A stretch of 64,000 nt of DNA from Lantana camara (Eukaryota; Streptophyta; Magnoliopsida; Lamiales; Verbenaceae). A program made the translations under genes and the position numbers. Positions 11,919 through 22,418 of this stretch are shown piece by piece. The stretch is taken from positions 61,795,501 to 61,859,500 of the forward strand of contig CM074863.1 in the NCBI GenBank assembly GCA_037501455.1. Reading direction: 5' to 3'. How positions within the stretch are numbered: the first letter of the stretch is position 1; each line of letters starts with the position of its first letter. The notes under the pieces were generated by a model that was given only the letters and a program-made list of their open reading frames with translations, did no database searches and was not told where the DNA came from.

Positions 11919-12375
11919 GTGCCCGGTTGGGAGTCTGGCTAGGCGGCAGTTGTCTTTCGAGTCTTGGGAGTTGTTCGAGTCTTTGTAGAGTCCTTGCATT
12001 ACATATTTACTTTCCCGCTTTGGTACTATGTATATTTGTTACTATGTATAAATAAATATAAGTTATGTTTTGTAATCTGAAGCTTTGAATATTTCTTTAG
12101 CCCGGGGTGGGCATAGCTTGTTGAAATATGTATTTCTCTTTCTGAACTTTTATATCTGTAATTGGTTTGTTTTGTGATCCTGTGGCTTCCGCACTTCTGA
12201 TTTAACTTATTGCGCACTCTGTTCAGGGTCTAGACCGCCTAGCCTAGAGTTGATTTTTGTTTGTCACCCGTTCGCCATGGTTCGATGCGGGGATGGAGTT
12301 CCCCTTTCGATACCCGTGTTGGACTATGGTGCGGGGGATGTGGCGCCCTCCGCTCCGGGGTGTTACATCTGTAAG

Positions 12376-12387
12376 TGGTATCAGAGC
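12376..12387 (+). promoter_or_regulatory. Primer-binding site of D (initiator tRNA-Met)
   Basis: TGGTATCAGAGC, eight bases after the 5' LTR, is exactly complementary to the 3' end of plant initiator tRNA-Met. It runs into a hairpin (AGAGCTC...GGTT with AACC...GAGCTCT, to about 12411), which would hold its last five bases in a stem. Confidence 0.92.
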
Positions 12388-12589
12388 TCTAGGTTGCAAA
12401 ACCGGAGCTCTAGCGTCATGTCGGGTTTGTCTAGGTCGTTCGGCTCAGGATTATATGATTGTTTGCATTCATTCTCATCTTTTATGTGAATTATTTGAAT
12501 TATTTGGTTTAATTAAGTTAATAGTTCACATGAACATGTACTAAACCCTGCATGCATCGATATTTTGGAATCATTTCTCTTATCTCAGG

Positions 12590-13591
12590 ATGAGTTTTTC
12601 ATACCAACATATTTCATCAAAAGGAAAACAAGAGAAACAAGTTTCTTCGGTCTCAAAGAAGTTTGAGGGCTTTAATCCACCGAAGTGGTTTGGAGGCGAT
12701 AGTGTTAATGCAGAGGAGTGGCTATCCGTGGTATTGTGGATTTGGGGAAATTGTTCGGGAACCTCACAAGAGAAAGTAAGACACACTTCCCGCTTACTAC
12801 AAGGTGAAGCTTCAAAATGGTTCAAGGAAATAAGATCACATCTAAAGAAGTCCGGAGAAGAGCTCCATTGGGAAAGGTTTATCCGAGAATTTTGCTACAA
12901 GTATATCCCTCCCAATGAATTGATTAGAAGACTCCAAGAATTCCTAAATCTTGAGCAAGAAGTGAAGATGATGGATGATCTTATGATGGAACTAGAAAGC
13001 TCGAGAGCTAACCAAGATTGCCCTAAGGTCCGGGAATATATACAAAGGCGTAGAGACGAGATTCAACAAGCTTTCCAAAGCTCACCGGTACATAAATGGT
13101 CCGAGGAAGTTAGAAGAGTGGTTCAAGATGAAATGAATAAGCAAGAGGTAAAGTTTCACATTTCTAAGGAGGGATATAATCCAGGATCAAGCTTAAACTC
13201 AAATAAGAGGCCTATGTCCCGAGAGGAAACCCAAGAACTTCAAGAGGTCGACTACATCAAGAAGAAGAAACTTCAACCACCAAAGATGGATCCGATACCC
13301 CTTCCATTGGAGATGATTCAATGCTCTTATTGTCAAGGCCCTAATCACACCGAAGAAGTTTGCCGAAAGAAACTTGGGAGATGTTACAAGTGTGGGGAAC
13401 CGCGACATAAGGTGAACAGTTGCCCGAAGACTAGGAATCCAAGGATTACAAAGAGCCATGATTCCAAGACTCCAAGCCCAATCCAAGTGAATATGACGGA
13501 AGAGGAAGAACAGTTTGTCAAGATCGACACTACCGCCATGGTGAAAGGTACACCAAGCATTCATGGCACTACATACATGCATTTTATTTAA
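12590..13591 (+). CDS. gag: Gag polyprotein of element D
   Basis: Structural Gag of 333 residues; packages retrotransposon RNA into virus-like particles. Residues about 25-110 form the plant retrotransposon gag region (EGFNPPKWFGGDSVNAEEWL, then LLQGEASKWFKEI). Two CCHC zinc knuckles follow at residues 245-258 (CSYCQGPNHTEEVC) and 265-278 (CYKCGEPRHKVNSC), both CX2CX4HX4C. The ORF stops just after DTTAMVKGT, the linker that in relatives leads into the protease, so pol has been lost from this point. The start ATG directly follows TTATCTCAG|G, which resembles a 3' splice site. The frame is intact, consistent with recent activity. The gypsy gag call is firm; whether it packages its own RNA is inference. 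Confidence 0.9.
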   Translation: MSFSYQHISSKGKQEKQVSSVSKKFEGFNPPKWFGGDSVNAEEWLSVVLWIWGNCSGTSQEKVRHTSRLLQGEASKWFKEIRSHLKKSGEELHWERFIREFCYKYIPPNELIRRLQEFLNLEQEVKMMDDLMMELESSRANQDCPKVREYIQRRRDEIQQAFQSSPVHKWSEEVRRVVQDEMNKQEVKFHISKEGYNPGSSLNSNKRPMSREETQELQEVDYIKKKKLQPPKMDPIPLPLEMIQCSYCQGPNHTEEVCRKKLGRCYKCGEPRHKVNSCPKTRNPRITKSHDSKTPSPIQVNMTEEEEQFVKIDTTAMVKGTPSIHGTTYMHFI

Positions 13592-15019
13592 TTGGTATTA
13601 CTTTCCTTTTCTTGTTGTCTCAGTGCTTGCGTGTTTTGTTACTACTTGCTTGCTTGCTTATGTTTTCTCTTTTCATTTCTCTTTTGTGTTGCCTCTCTCT
13701 CTTTGGAGAGAGTTTGGGGAGGAGAGTGTCGTGTGTTTGGTGAGCTGCGAGGGCCGAGCTCGTTCGGTGGTTGGTTCTTTTCCGGTGGTTTTTCTTGAAG
13801 GCGCCAAGTTTTGTCAGGGTAATGGTGTTACCTTAGGCGTGGGTGGTTGCTTTTAGGATGTCCATTCGGGGCTCAACGGTATCTCCGGGTGTTAGATGGA
13901 AGGCTAGCCCATTGATACCCTTTGTAGTAGTGGTTGGTAATTCCGGGACAGTGCGATAAGCTTCGTGGCTTTCCTTTGAGTTAACTCAGAGGCCGAGCCA
14001 AGCTTAAGGAGACAAAGGTCGAAGTAAGCCACCTTTGGTGTTTCTTTGAAGATGGAATTCGTTTCCACTTAATTAGGACATCGAGGTTGTCGTGATCTTT
14101 ATCCCGGAATTATTTTGTGTCTGAAGTTACTCTTTCGGTGGATTCTAGCGAGGTTGTTGGAGTCAAGTCGTAGTTGACGAGCTCTTAGAAGGTAATTTCA
14201 TCCTTGTGAATACTTCTTTGTGGAGTATCTTAGTCCCCTCTAAGAAGAAGGCGGGATTTAGGATGAGAATATTACCGTGAGCTGCACAGGTTAACGGTGA
14301 GAGATAAATACCCTTCATGCTTGCTTCGAGGAGTTGTTAGCCCTTCTTCAGTGTTCTGTGGTCTTAGCTGAGTGTGGTTTCAACAAGGGTATGGTCGACT
14401 ACGCATTTTGGTAGAGGAACCGAGAATTGCCTCAGAGATTAAGTCTCAAGTGTCGCCCTTGACATGGAAGACAAGGAAGAGGCAGGGTTCGAGTGGATAA
14501 GGCTTTTGAAGGGAGTTACCTTGATTACACGAGAATACTCGAACTTCTCCGTTATGATCGAGGTACTAAGGAAGACTTCGGTTGTGCGTTGCTACGGAGG
14601 ATTGGAGCCTATGTCTCAAGAAGTGCTTAGTCACGAGACTAATTCCACTCATAGTACGAGACTTGAAGAACCGGTAAGAGTGTTGGCACAAGAAGAGGCA
14701 TTGTAGACTTAGTGTAGCAATGTCTAAAGTGCTTTCGGTAGAAGACCGAACACGAAGAACCGGTAGTTTTCCCCAACTACTTTTGAATGTTAATCAGAAG
14801 TGGGAGCAACCAAAGTTTGCTAAAGTAAGGGGATTCACTCGGATTTGGTGAGTACCACCGAGTGATCGGGACACGAGAAGTCTTCCTCATTTCTAATTAA
14901 GGAAGCAATGTCCCGAGGAGTTACAACTTTTGGATCAGAGTAGCGTAGCGGAAGCGTGGAGTTGGGATCGCTCTAGTGCCCTCAAAGGTCTCGCTTAGGA
15001 CCTGAGGACAGGTCCTTTT
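13592..15019 (+). other. Non-coding internal region of D, where pol would be
   Basis: 1.4 kb between gag and the polypurine tract, where an autonomous element would hold about 3.5 kb of pol. I see no protease, reverse transcriptase or integrase motif in any frame. The longest frame (14464-14706, 80 codons) resembles nothing I know. One hairpin lies near 13696 (CTCTCTCT with GGAGAGAG). Confidence 0.7.
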
Positions 15020-15031
15020 GAAGGAGGGGAG
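15020..15031 (+). promoter_or_regulatory. Polypurine tract of D
   Basis: GAAGGAGGGGAG, two bases before the 3' LTR, is the expected plus-strand DNA primer. Confidence 0.85.
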
Positions 15032-15033
15032 TT

Positions 15034-18000
15034 TGTAACATCCCGCTCGTCCGGCCTTTCCAGGTACGCCTTCACGGGTGAGCTATGTGTGCTTTTAATT
15101 GATTAATTATGTGTTTATTATACTTTTTATGTGATATATTTGAGTTACTTGAACGTATTTGACCTTATGTGACTTATTTGTACGTATTTGTTCTCTTTGT
15201 TTCGTTCTTGCTTCGTTTGTATTCGTTTTCGTTTTCGATTTTTGGGACTACGTGCTATGCGTGACTTATATGTGTTATGTATGTGTCTTTGTGTTCGTTA
15301 CTTGTTTTTGAGTTCGTTTGATACGGTTTTGAAAACCGTTTTATGTTTTAGGGACATAAGGGCCTAACGAGCTTTAGCGCACCTTGTGTTCCGGAAGGCG
15401 TAACTTGAGCTCGGGAATTCGGATTTGAATTCCGGAAGATGCGTTGGACTCGTAACGAAGAAATCAAGACAAAGAATTAAGATTTATATTTTTCTAAGCC
15501 CATTTGATTCCCCGTTTTTCGACTGGAACGAGCCCTTGTGCTTAAGAGTACCCCTTTTGTTGACTAATCTTCACTTGTGGGACCCCCATTTAACCCCAAT
15601 TAAGCTTCTAACCTTGACTAATATGTATCTAACCATCCCTCACTCTCTCCTACTCCCCCATTTCGTCCCACACCCAAGAAAAAGAAGGGAAAGTGCAGCA
15701 ACTTCAGCTCCAAGAAGAGAAGGAAGAAACCCTTGGCCATTTTTGATGATTTTGAGCTCAAATCACATCCGAATCTTCTCAAATTCGAAAGGTAAGTTTA
15801 TGATTGTAATCTACACTCTCTCTTCTCTATTATATGTGGATTTGAGTTGAATTCATTGGTTGATTCTTGAGTTCTAGCAAGCATGTGAATAGTAGAGGTT
15901 GGATGAATTTGATGATTCTTGCTTCCCTTCTTGTTCCCTTGATTCTTGGTGATGATATATTGCTTCTATGACTTGATTCTATGTATTTATTGCACCTCCT
16001 TTCATGGTTGTTTGATTATGAGTGATTGGCCATTGATGAGGGCTTGAGAATTGGATGATAACTTGATGCATTTCTTCCCCCTTTCCTTGCTTTGTTTCTT
16101 GCATATTTGGTGATTGAAGTTGTTGCTACTTATATGGCATGAATCTATGATGAATTAGTGTTATTTTCATGTTTGGTTTATGTGTTTTCTTTGGCTTTAG
16201 AGACTTCCCTAAGCTTGCACCGAAATCCCCTGTTTTTCTCTCCAAATCTGATGTGTTGCTTGTTGTCTGGTCCTTTCTGTACCGAGACACGGGGGTGTCT
16301 CGGTTTGCCCTTTGTTGGTGACACGGGTGTGTCACCTTTTGGTTTCCGTTTCTCGTCCCCTGTACTGAGACACGGGGGTGTCTCAGCTGGTTCTTCCAGG
16401 GGGGCACGGGCGTGTCCCCTAGGAATTCTCGTTTTTTCGCCCGTCTTCGCTTGACTTTGCTTTCTTTTCATTTCTTTTAGTTAGCTTTCCTGTCTTGTTT
16501 ATGACTTTTATGCTTCATTAACTTGTTACATTATGTGTTAAGCTTAATGTTTTGAATCCTTGACTTGTTTTATACCCTCGTGTGTGAATTATGAACTTAT
16601 ATGAAATACATGCTCTCATATGACTTAAGTGTGAATTTATTTTATACCCTTTGCATCATGAACATACGTACACATCCGCCGAGCGTCTAATGTGGTTCAT
16701 ATTGAGTCTAAGTTTGTCTTTTGTCTTTGCCTTGCCGTTAGGTCCGTTCTTTGGTTGACGAGGTGGTCTTCTAGACGTTCGTTTGCTTCTTTTGCTCCCG
16801 TTGCTTCTCGGAGGTGAGGTTTCTTTCCTTTTTAGATATTATGACCTACAACCCTAATTGTAATTTAAGCCCGCATGCGAACTATATATACGTATAAATA
16901 AGTGTTGAATATGTATTTTGCGGGAATTGGCCCACTTGCTATGAAATCCATTGAAAAGGCTTTTATATGTATATAAGCTACGTTTTGTTTATTCGTTTTC
17001 GAAAAGGGTTGGTGTGTGTACGTGTTAAGTTTTGACAAGAAAAGCTTTTGTGATAAGTATCCGTTTTGTGAGATATGTGTGTGTGAGTTCGGTGATCTGT
17101 TTGGGCCCCGGAGATTGTGGGTAAGGGAGACCCGGGACGACCATTGGGGTCGCCGGTTACGACCCCTGTGCACTTCTCCACCAACGGGAGGCTTAGTTCT
17201 CCTATGCCGACGGAGCGCATTTTGGCATGGCCGTCGAAGGAATCGGGCGGGATCCCCCGGTTCATCCGTTCTGTTCCGTGGTGGGAATCGAGAGGGGCAC
17301 CTCTCTTCCCCAATGGTGTAAAGGTGGGATTGTTTTATGAGTTTTGCTTTAATCTGAGTAAGTGTGCGTGAGAACTCGTTCTCGCCGTGTTTCCGTTTAT
17401 GTTTTGTATCCGATATGGTTTGCTTTATGCTTATGTATCCGATACGGTTTATGAAACGGGGTGGACTCCTAATTTGTAAAACTTGTTAGATTTTGACCTT
17501 TGGGGTCCTAACTCTTTCTTCGTATATATAGTATCACGTGTTAACACCTTTTGGAATGTAAAAACCACTCCGGATTCATGAACATTTCCGATTTGTATAT
17601 GCTTGGCTCTTATGTATACGTATGTGTGCGTGTGTTAGCCCCCTCACCAGTCTCTAGGACTGACCCTCGTTGCTTCTTCTCTTTTTTCCCCTTTGATTTG
17701 AGCTTTGCAGGTACCCGGTTGGGAGTCTGGCTAGGCGGCAGTTGTCTTTCGAGTCTTGGGAGTTGTTCGAGTCTTTGTAGAGTCCTTGCATTACATATTT
17801 ACTTTCCCGCTTTGGTACTATGTATATTTGTTACTATGTATAAATAAATATAAGTTATGTTTTGTAATCTGAAGCTTTGAATATTTCTTTAGCCCGGGGT
17901 GGGCATAGCTTGTTGAAATATGTATTTCTCTTTCTGAACTTTTATATCTGTAATTGGTTTGTTTTGTGATCCTGTGGCTTCCGCACTTCTGATTTAACTT

Positions 18001-18159
18001 ATTGCGCACTCTGTTCAGGGTCTAGACCGCCTAGCCTAGAGTTGATTTTTGTTTGTCACCCGTTCGCCATGGTTCGATGCGGGGATGGAGTTCCCCTTTC
18101 GATACCCGTGTTGGACTATGGTGCGGGGGATGTGGCGCCCTCCGCTCCGGGGTGTTACA
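15034..18159 (+). repeat. 3' LTR of D
   Basis: Same length as the 5' LTR (3,126 bp), with about two substitutions. All LTR modules recur at an offset of 5,792: hairpin array 16281-16420, middle exon 16742-16813, splice hairpin 17648-17710. Confidence 0.92.
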
Positions 18160-18223
18160 AGCCAGGTCCATAGTGCGGGATAGGCGTGGATGCCCTCGTC
18201 GGGGCGTTACACCCCTATTTGGT

Positions 18224-18256
18224 TGGTATCGGAGCCGAAGGTTCAAAACCGGGCTC
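18224..18256 (+). promoter_or_regulatory. Primer-binding site and leader hairpin of E (mutated)
   Basis: TGGTATCGGAGC (18224-18235) is the tRNA-Met site with one A-to-G change. It overlaps a hairpin: GAGCC pairs with GGCTC and GGTT with AACC around a CAA-type loop, to about 18256. The same arrangement follows the primer-binding sites of B, C and D. Confidence 0.75.
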
Positions 18257-18459
18257 TTGAGTCGTCTGGAGTCGTCTAGGTTGTACGCTATAGGGACAAT
18301 GTGCTTTCGTGTTTACTTATTTCATTTTGTATATGACTTGATGTTACTTGTATCTTGTTATTTGATTGATTTTATTTTATGAATTGCATTTCTTATTCGA
18401 TATTACGTGGCATGAGAATTTGACTAATCAACATGCATACATGATGGAATTTGTGTAGG

Positions 18460-19850
18460 ATGCCTCCACGTCGACGTGACCGTTCTTCGGCTCCCCAAAA
18501 TGAGCAAGACCATCCAACAAATAATCAAAATCCACCTCCACCACTGCATCTACCAAATGCAGTGGATCTTATGGCCTTAATGACTCAATTTGTGTAAACC
18601 GTTAATGCACAACAAGCCTCTCAACAAGCTGCACAAGCACCTCCTCCGGCACATCCACTACCGGCTCCAGTTGAGAGTGTATACGATTGGTTTAGTAGGC
18701 GTTGCACACCTGCATTTTCGGGCAATATGGATGACATGAAAGCGGAGTATTGGATCACTACCCTTGAGAGGATATTCCGAGTTGGTAGATGCACCGAGGT
18801 GGAGAAGGCCCAATGTGCTATTGATCTTCTATGTGATGAAGTGTATAATTGGTGGAGAGGGACTTTGTCTCGCCTTAGGGGAAATGAGGATGATATCACT
18901 TAGGAAGTTTTTGCTAGGGAGTTTTGGGCGTACTTCATTATGAAACAATCCATGAAATACCGTGAGAATAAGTTCATGAACTTGGAACAAGGAAATATGT
19001 CCGTGACGGAGTACATAGCCGAGTTCAACCGATTAGCCCTATATGCACCTCATCTGACCGAGAATGAATCTCGTAAATGTGAGAGGTTTGTGGAAGGACT
19101 TCAGAGAGAGTTGGTGGAGTCTCTAGCTTTGATAGAAATTAATGATTGGGCAACTGCGCCAGGATTGGCTTTGAAGGTTGAAGTGAAGAAACAAAGGTCT
19201 GGGAATAAGAACGAGATTTTTGGTTCGGATTTGGGTTTCAAGAGGGCAGCTCCTCATTCCTTCTCTCACTCTACATCAATGAAGAAGGGCAATGTGATGG
19301 GTAAGAAAGGAAAAGGGAAGTAAGCTACTCAAGTTGCTAAGAAACGTGATCCATGTGAACATTGTAAGAGTCTTACACATTTTGGGGACAATTGTTGGAA
19401 GAAGCAAGGAAAGTGCTTCAATTATAGCAGCCCTAAAGACATGCTAAGGGATTGTGACCACCCAAAACCAAAAGGACTGGGTGATGGGACAAGGCCCGTG
19501 GCCCATGCACGTGCTTATGCATTCGATGGAGAGTAGAAGGATACCGAGATCGACCCTACCGCCATGGTGAAAGGTGCAATCCACATACATGATATTCCAA
19601 AACATGCATTATATGATCCGGGTGCTTTTCATTCATTTATCACTCCTATTGTGGCTACTATGTTGAACTTACCACTTGCCAGTGATTCTATGCTTTATGT
19701 TGTTCGATCTCCTTTGGGTGGTATAATTAAAACTGATTGCTTGTACCGTAATTGTCTGGTGAGTATTGAGAGACACGTTTAACCCACAAACATGATCGCT
19801 ATTCCGATGAAAAAGTATGATGTGATACTCGGTATGGATTGGTTATATGA
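18460..19850 (+). pseudogene. gag: gag and protease start of element E, inactivated
   Basis: A single frame from ATG 18460 (MPPRRRDRSSAP) shows a gag region (NMDDMKAEYWITTLERIF, YNWWRGTL, NKFMNLEQGNMSVTEYIAEF), a first zinc knuckle CEHCKSLTHFGDNC, and a second that has lost a cysteine and a histidine (CFNYSSPKDMLRDC). A protease start follows (LYDPGAFHSF) and then [15 protein letters not shown], where element F interrupts it at 19851. Five in-frame stops (18595, 18901, 19321, 19534, 19780) and no frameshift: an old copy killed by point mutation. The MPPRR start and DPGAxHSF motif resemble element A and other Tekay-type chromoviruses. It is the only other trace of pol in the window. Confidence 0.85.
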
Positions 19851-20441
19851 TGTAACGCCCCGATTTCTCGACCGTACAGGTATGACGTCACGAGTGGGTT
19901 AGACCGAGTGTTATGTGATTTTATTTATGCTTTAATTGCTAAGTAATTATTTAATTTAATAATTTCGTGAATTAATTGCTATTATGTAATGTATATGACT
20001 TATATGATTTAATTGGCAGTGTTATTTAAATTTATTTGTTACTTGTATATTAGCTAATTAATGTTTTATTTCGAATATGTACGTATTTGATCTTATGTGA
20101 AATCCTTGGACTCAACCGAACCTTGAATTTGACCAAATTGCTAACCTACCAAACTTTCGGGTCCTAATTGAATCACTTAAATTCTCAAAGGACCAAAGTT
20201 CCATTTTTCCTCTTTTCCCTCATGAATTACACGACATTTGCCCCTCCCTCTCCTCATTCATTCTTCTTCCACTTTCTCTCCCAAGAGACTCCCAAACCCT
20301 TCTCTTTCTTTTTCTCCAAATTCGATCCAAGCAAGGCAAGCAAAGAGGCAAGGATTAAACTCATTTTCTTCCATATTTCAAGCTCAAGAAACTTTTCCAT
20401 CTCCTTCCTTTCATGCTCCATCTTTCTCCCAAGGTATAATG
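19851..20441 (+). mobile_element. Element F: start of a gypsy LTR, cut by B
   Basis: Starts TGTAACGCCCCGATTTC, inside E's protease coding region. Its ACGTATTTGATCTTATGTG resembles part of D's U3, so it is a related LTR family. The B array interrupts it at 20442 and the rest lies beyond the window. The preceding TATGA (19846-19850) would be its target duplication. Confidence 0.6.
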
Positions 20442-20837
20442 TGTAGCACCCCGTACGTGAGGCACCACATCCCCCGCACTATGGCTCAACACGAGTAACG
20501 AAACAGTAAATCCGCCCCCGTATCAAACCATAGCGAACGGGAGACAACATAAAAAAAAACCTTCCTAAGCCAGGCGGAACTAGACCCTGCAATGATAATC
20601 AATCAACAAAATATAATGCATCAACATACTCAATTCAAACATACAAATCATAAGTATAATTGGGCACTTCAGGCCTCTTTTAAAATTATAGCAAATCTCA
20701 GTAAACCCAATTTCATATAAATACATAGGTATCCAATGTCACGATATAACTGAAATGAATTATACATCATTCCAATATAGATGCGAATGCAGAGACTCTC
20801 CTAGCCTAACTCGACCTACTTACAGACTCCAAACACC

Positions 20838-20917
20838 TCCGCCTAGCTCGAAACTCCAAAATCAAACCTGCACACTAAAAAGTTGGGGAGGGAGAGGGTC
20901 AGTCTCTAGAAGACTGA
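20838..20917 (-). promoter_or_regulatory. Splice hairpin, acceptor and long-range arm (B copy 1)
   Basis: On the minus strand: TCAGTCT (20911-20917) pairs with AGACTGA (20899-20905) after CTCAC. A pyrimidine tract, GTGCAG (junction at 20868/20867) and GCTAGGCGGA (20838-20847) follow. The partner TCCGCCTGGC is at 20569-20578, one G-U pair. Copies 2 and 3 have the hairpin at 42707-42725 and 60465-60483. Confidence 0.55.
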
Positions 20918-21333
20918 GTGAGCAGGAGCGATATAAATATATAAAAACATGCACATGCGAGTCATAAATTCCGAACAAGGTTTTGGTTGCGATTAGTTCC
21001 CAAAAGGGGCAAGAGGAAGGTTAATCAATGCTCGGATTTTATGACTAATCATATTAATTCATTACATTCATAAATCATACATAAATATAAGGCTCGGCGA
21101 GTGAGCGTGCACAATCTCCAACCAAACTCCGATCGTGTACGACAAATATCATTAATATGTTAATTAGGTGTTCATGCGATATATCATAATACATGCAGAC
21201 CATATATCATAAATCATAATCGTTTGGGCAATCCGTGTCCCGGCCTTCCCGCACAGTGCATAATCATAACATATATATAAGAAAAGGCGTAAATCATAAC
21301 CCAATGGGGTTTCATGACTCCCCCAAAGACACT

Positions 21334-21338
21334 CAGCT
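21334..21338. repeat. Target-site duplication of A (CAGCT)
   Basis: Repeated at 35857-35861. The uninterrupted site is visible in B copies 2 and 3 (around 43200 and 60959), which proves that A inserted into a B LTR. Confidence 0.95.
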
Positions 21339-22409
21339 TGTAACAGCCCAAAACAGGGCCTGGATGAAAACAGTAAGTTAAGGCAGTGGTAAAGCGTTTA
21401 TAGACCGTGATCCAACTTTTTGAATCATCATGCATTGCATTCTTACATGAACTTGGTGCTCGTATATGTTCTGACTTGTTTTAAGGGGGAATTCTTGACC
21501 TTTGATTCAGTTTACTATTCTTAACCCGAGCCTACCTTGTTCATATTGCTACTCAAACCCTAGAGGTTCATCATACATGTTTCCCAATCGTTTGAACTTG
21601 TTTCCCGAACTCAGAAAGTCTTTCTTGAGCCATAAGGGTATTTTTGGAACTTACCGACCAAAGTTACTATTCATCAGAAAATGATCTTTTGATTCTGACA
21701 CCTTTTTCTACCCAAGTTACAGTCGAATCGATCCTTGAATCGAGACGAGTCTTTTGAAATCATTCTTGGCTTGGAAATCCATTCCGGAACTTTGTTTTAT
21801 TGAAAACGTTTTTGAAAACCCTAGTTTACTATTCCTTTTTCGAACGGTTTCATTCGGAAAATGTTTTCTCTTCGGATTTGCACTACTTGAGCTATTTCAA
21901 GATTTTTGAGATGTTTTACAACTCTTGATTCAAGTCCTAGCTTGAAAATTTGAAGCGTACGTTCGTACGTGAGAATTCACTATTCATCCTACGTTTTCAA
22001 CTTTTTAACGGTAAAACGTTTTATAGTCGATTTTGGACTCAAATCGCTTCTCGATTTATTTCTTGAATTTTAGAAGCAATCCGGACTTGAAAATCATTTT
22101 AGAAAGTCGTTTTTCACTCATGTCGAGTTTCGAGCTCAAAACTTTTATTCACTAAAACGAATGTATCTTTCAAACGGTAAATCCGATTTCGACGAATGAA
22201 TATGCGTTTCGAAGCTAATTTTCTTGCCGTCGGAATGGTTAAACTTCCAGCCACTTATCCTTGAGTCTTGGGGGACGAAATTACAGAAATACCCCCAGCA
22301 GTCCCATTTTAGCTTCATGATGCCTAAAGCTTCCAAGAGAATCTATCTAATTTTTGCTCTCCTACCCTTCTCCACATTTTATTTCCAAGGTGAGGGGCTT
22401 CTCTTCAAC

Positions 22410-22418
22410 TATAAATAG
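22410..22418 (+). promoter_or_regulatory. TATA box of A (5' LTR)
   Basis: TATAAATAG after a C-rich stretch, in good plant consensus. Transcription would start about 30 bases downstream. The 3' LTR copy is at 32790-32798. Confidence 0.7.

Larger units (their letters stand above)
9242..12367 (+). repeat. 5' LTR of D
   Basis: Starts TGTAACATCCCGCTCGTCC and ends CTCCGGGGTGTTACA. There is no clear TATA box. A strong donor AAAG|GTAAGT lies at 9999/10000, a predicted middle exon at 10950-11021, and a 3' acceptor CTTTGCAG at 11918. That gives predicted introns of about 950 and 897 bp. A GGGG-loop hairpin array is at 10489-10628 and a long-range helix at 11937-11946 with 12235-12244. Open frames here, such as one at 9633-10058, are identical in the other LTR only because the LTRs are identical. 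I do not call them genes. Confidence 0.92.
9242..18159 (+). mobile_element. Element D: complete gag-only gypsy retrotransposon
   Basis: An 8.9-kb element with two 3,126-bp LTRs (9242-12367 and 15034-18159), primer-binding site, one intact gag ORF, polypurine tract, and a perfect duplication AGCCA (9237-9241 and 18160-18164). By eye the LTRs differ at about two sites (near 10327/16119 and 11922/17714), so insertion was very recent. No protease, reverse transcriptase or integrase is present, so it must be mobilised in trans. This is the layout known as TR-GAG (terminal-repeat retrotransposon with a gag domain). It sits inside the LTR of element E. Confidence 0.92.
7629..18211 (+). mobile_element. 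Element E: truncated LTR, interrupted by D
   Basis: Two segments, 7629-9241 and 18165-18211, join across D's duplicated AGCCA to give the 3' part of a gypsy LTR ending GGGGCGTTACA at 18211. A primer-binding site follows, so this was E's 5' LTR. Its start is not visible; the left part is missing or hidden beyond H. It carries the shared modules: predicted middle exon 7941-8003, TTCTCGC-loop hairpin 8592-8608, CGGTTC/GAACTG hairpin 8745-8761, acceptor at 8787, and long-range arms at 8805 and 9161. Confidence 0.7.

Noticed and set aside
12383..12411. tRNA gene fragment after the primer-binding site
   Set aside because: Only a T-arm-like hairpin on the complement is present; there is no full cloverleaf or promoter boxes. 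Kept as a leader feature instead.
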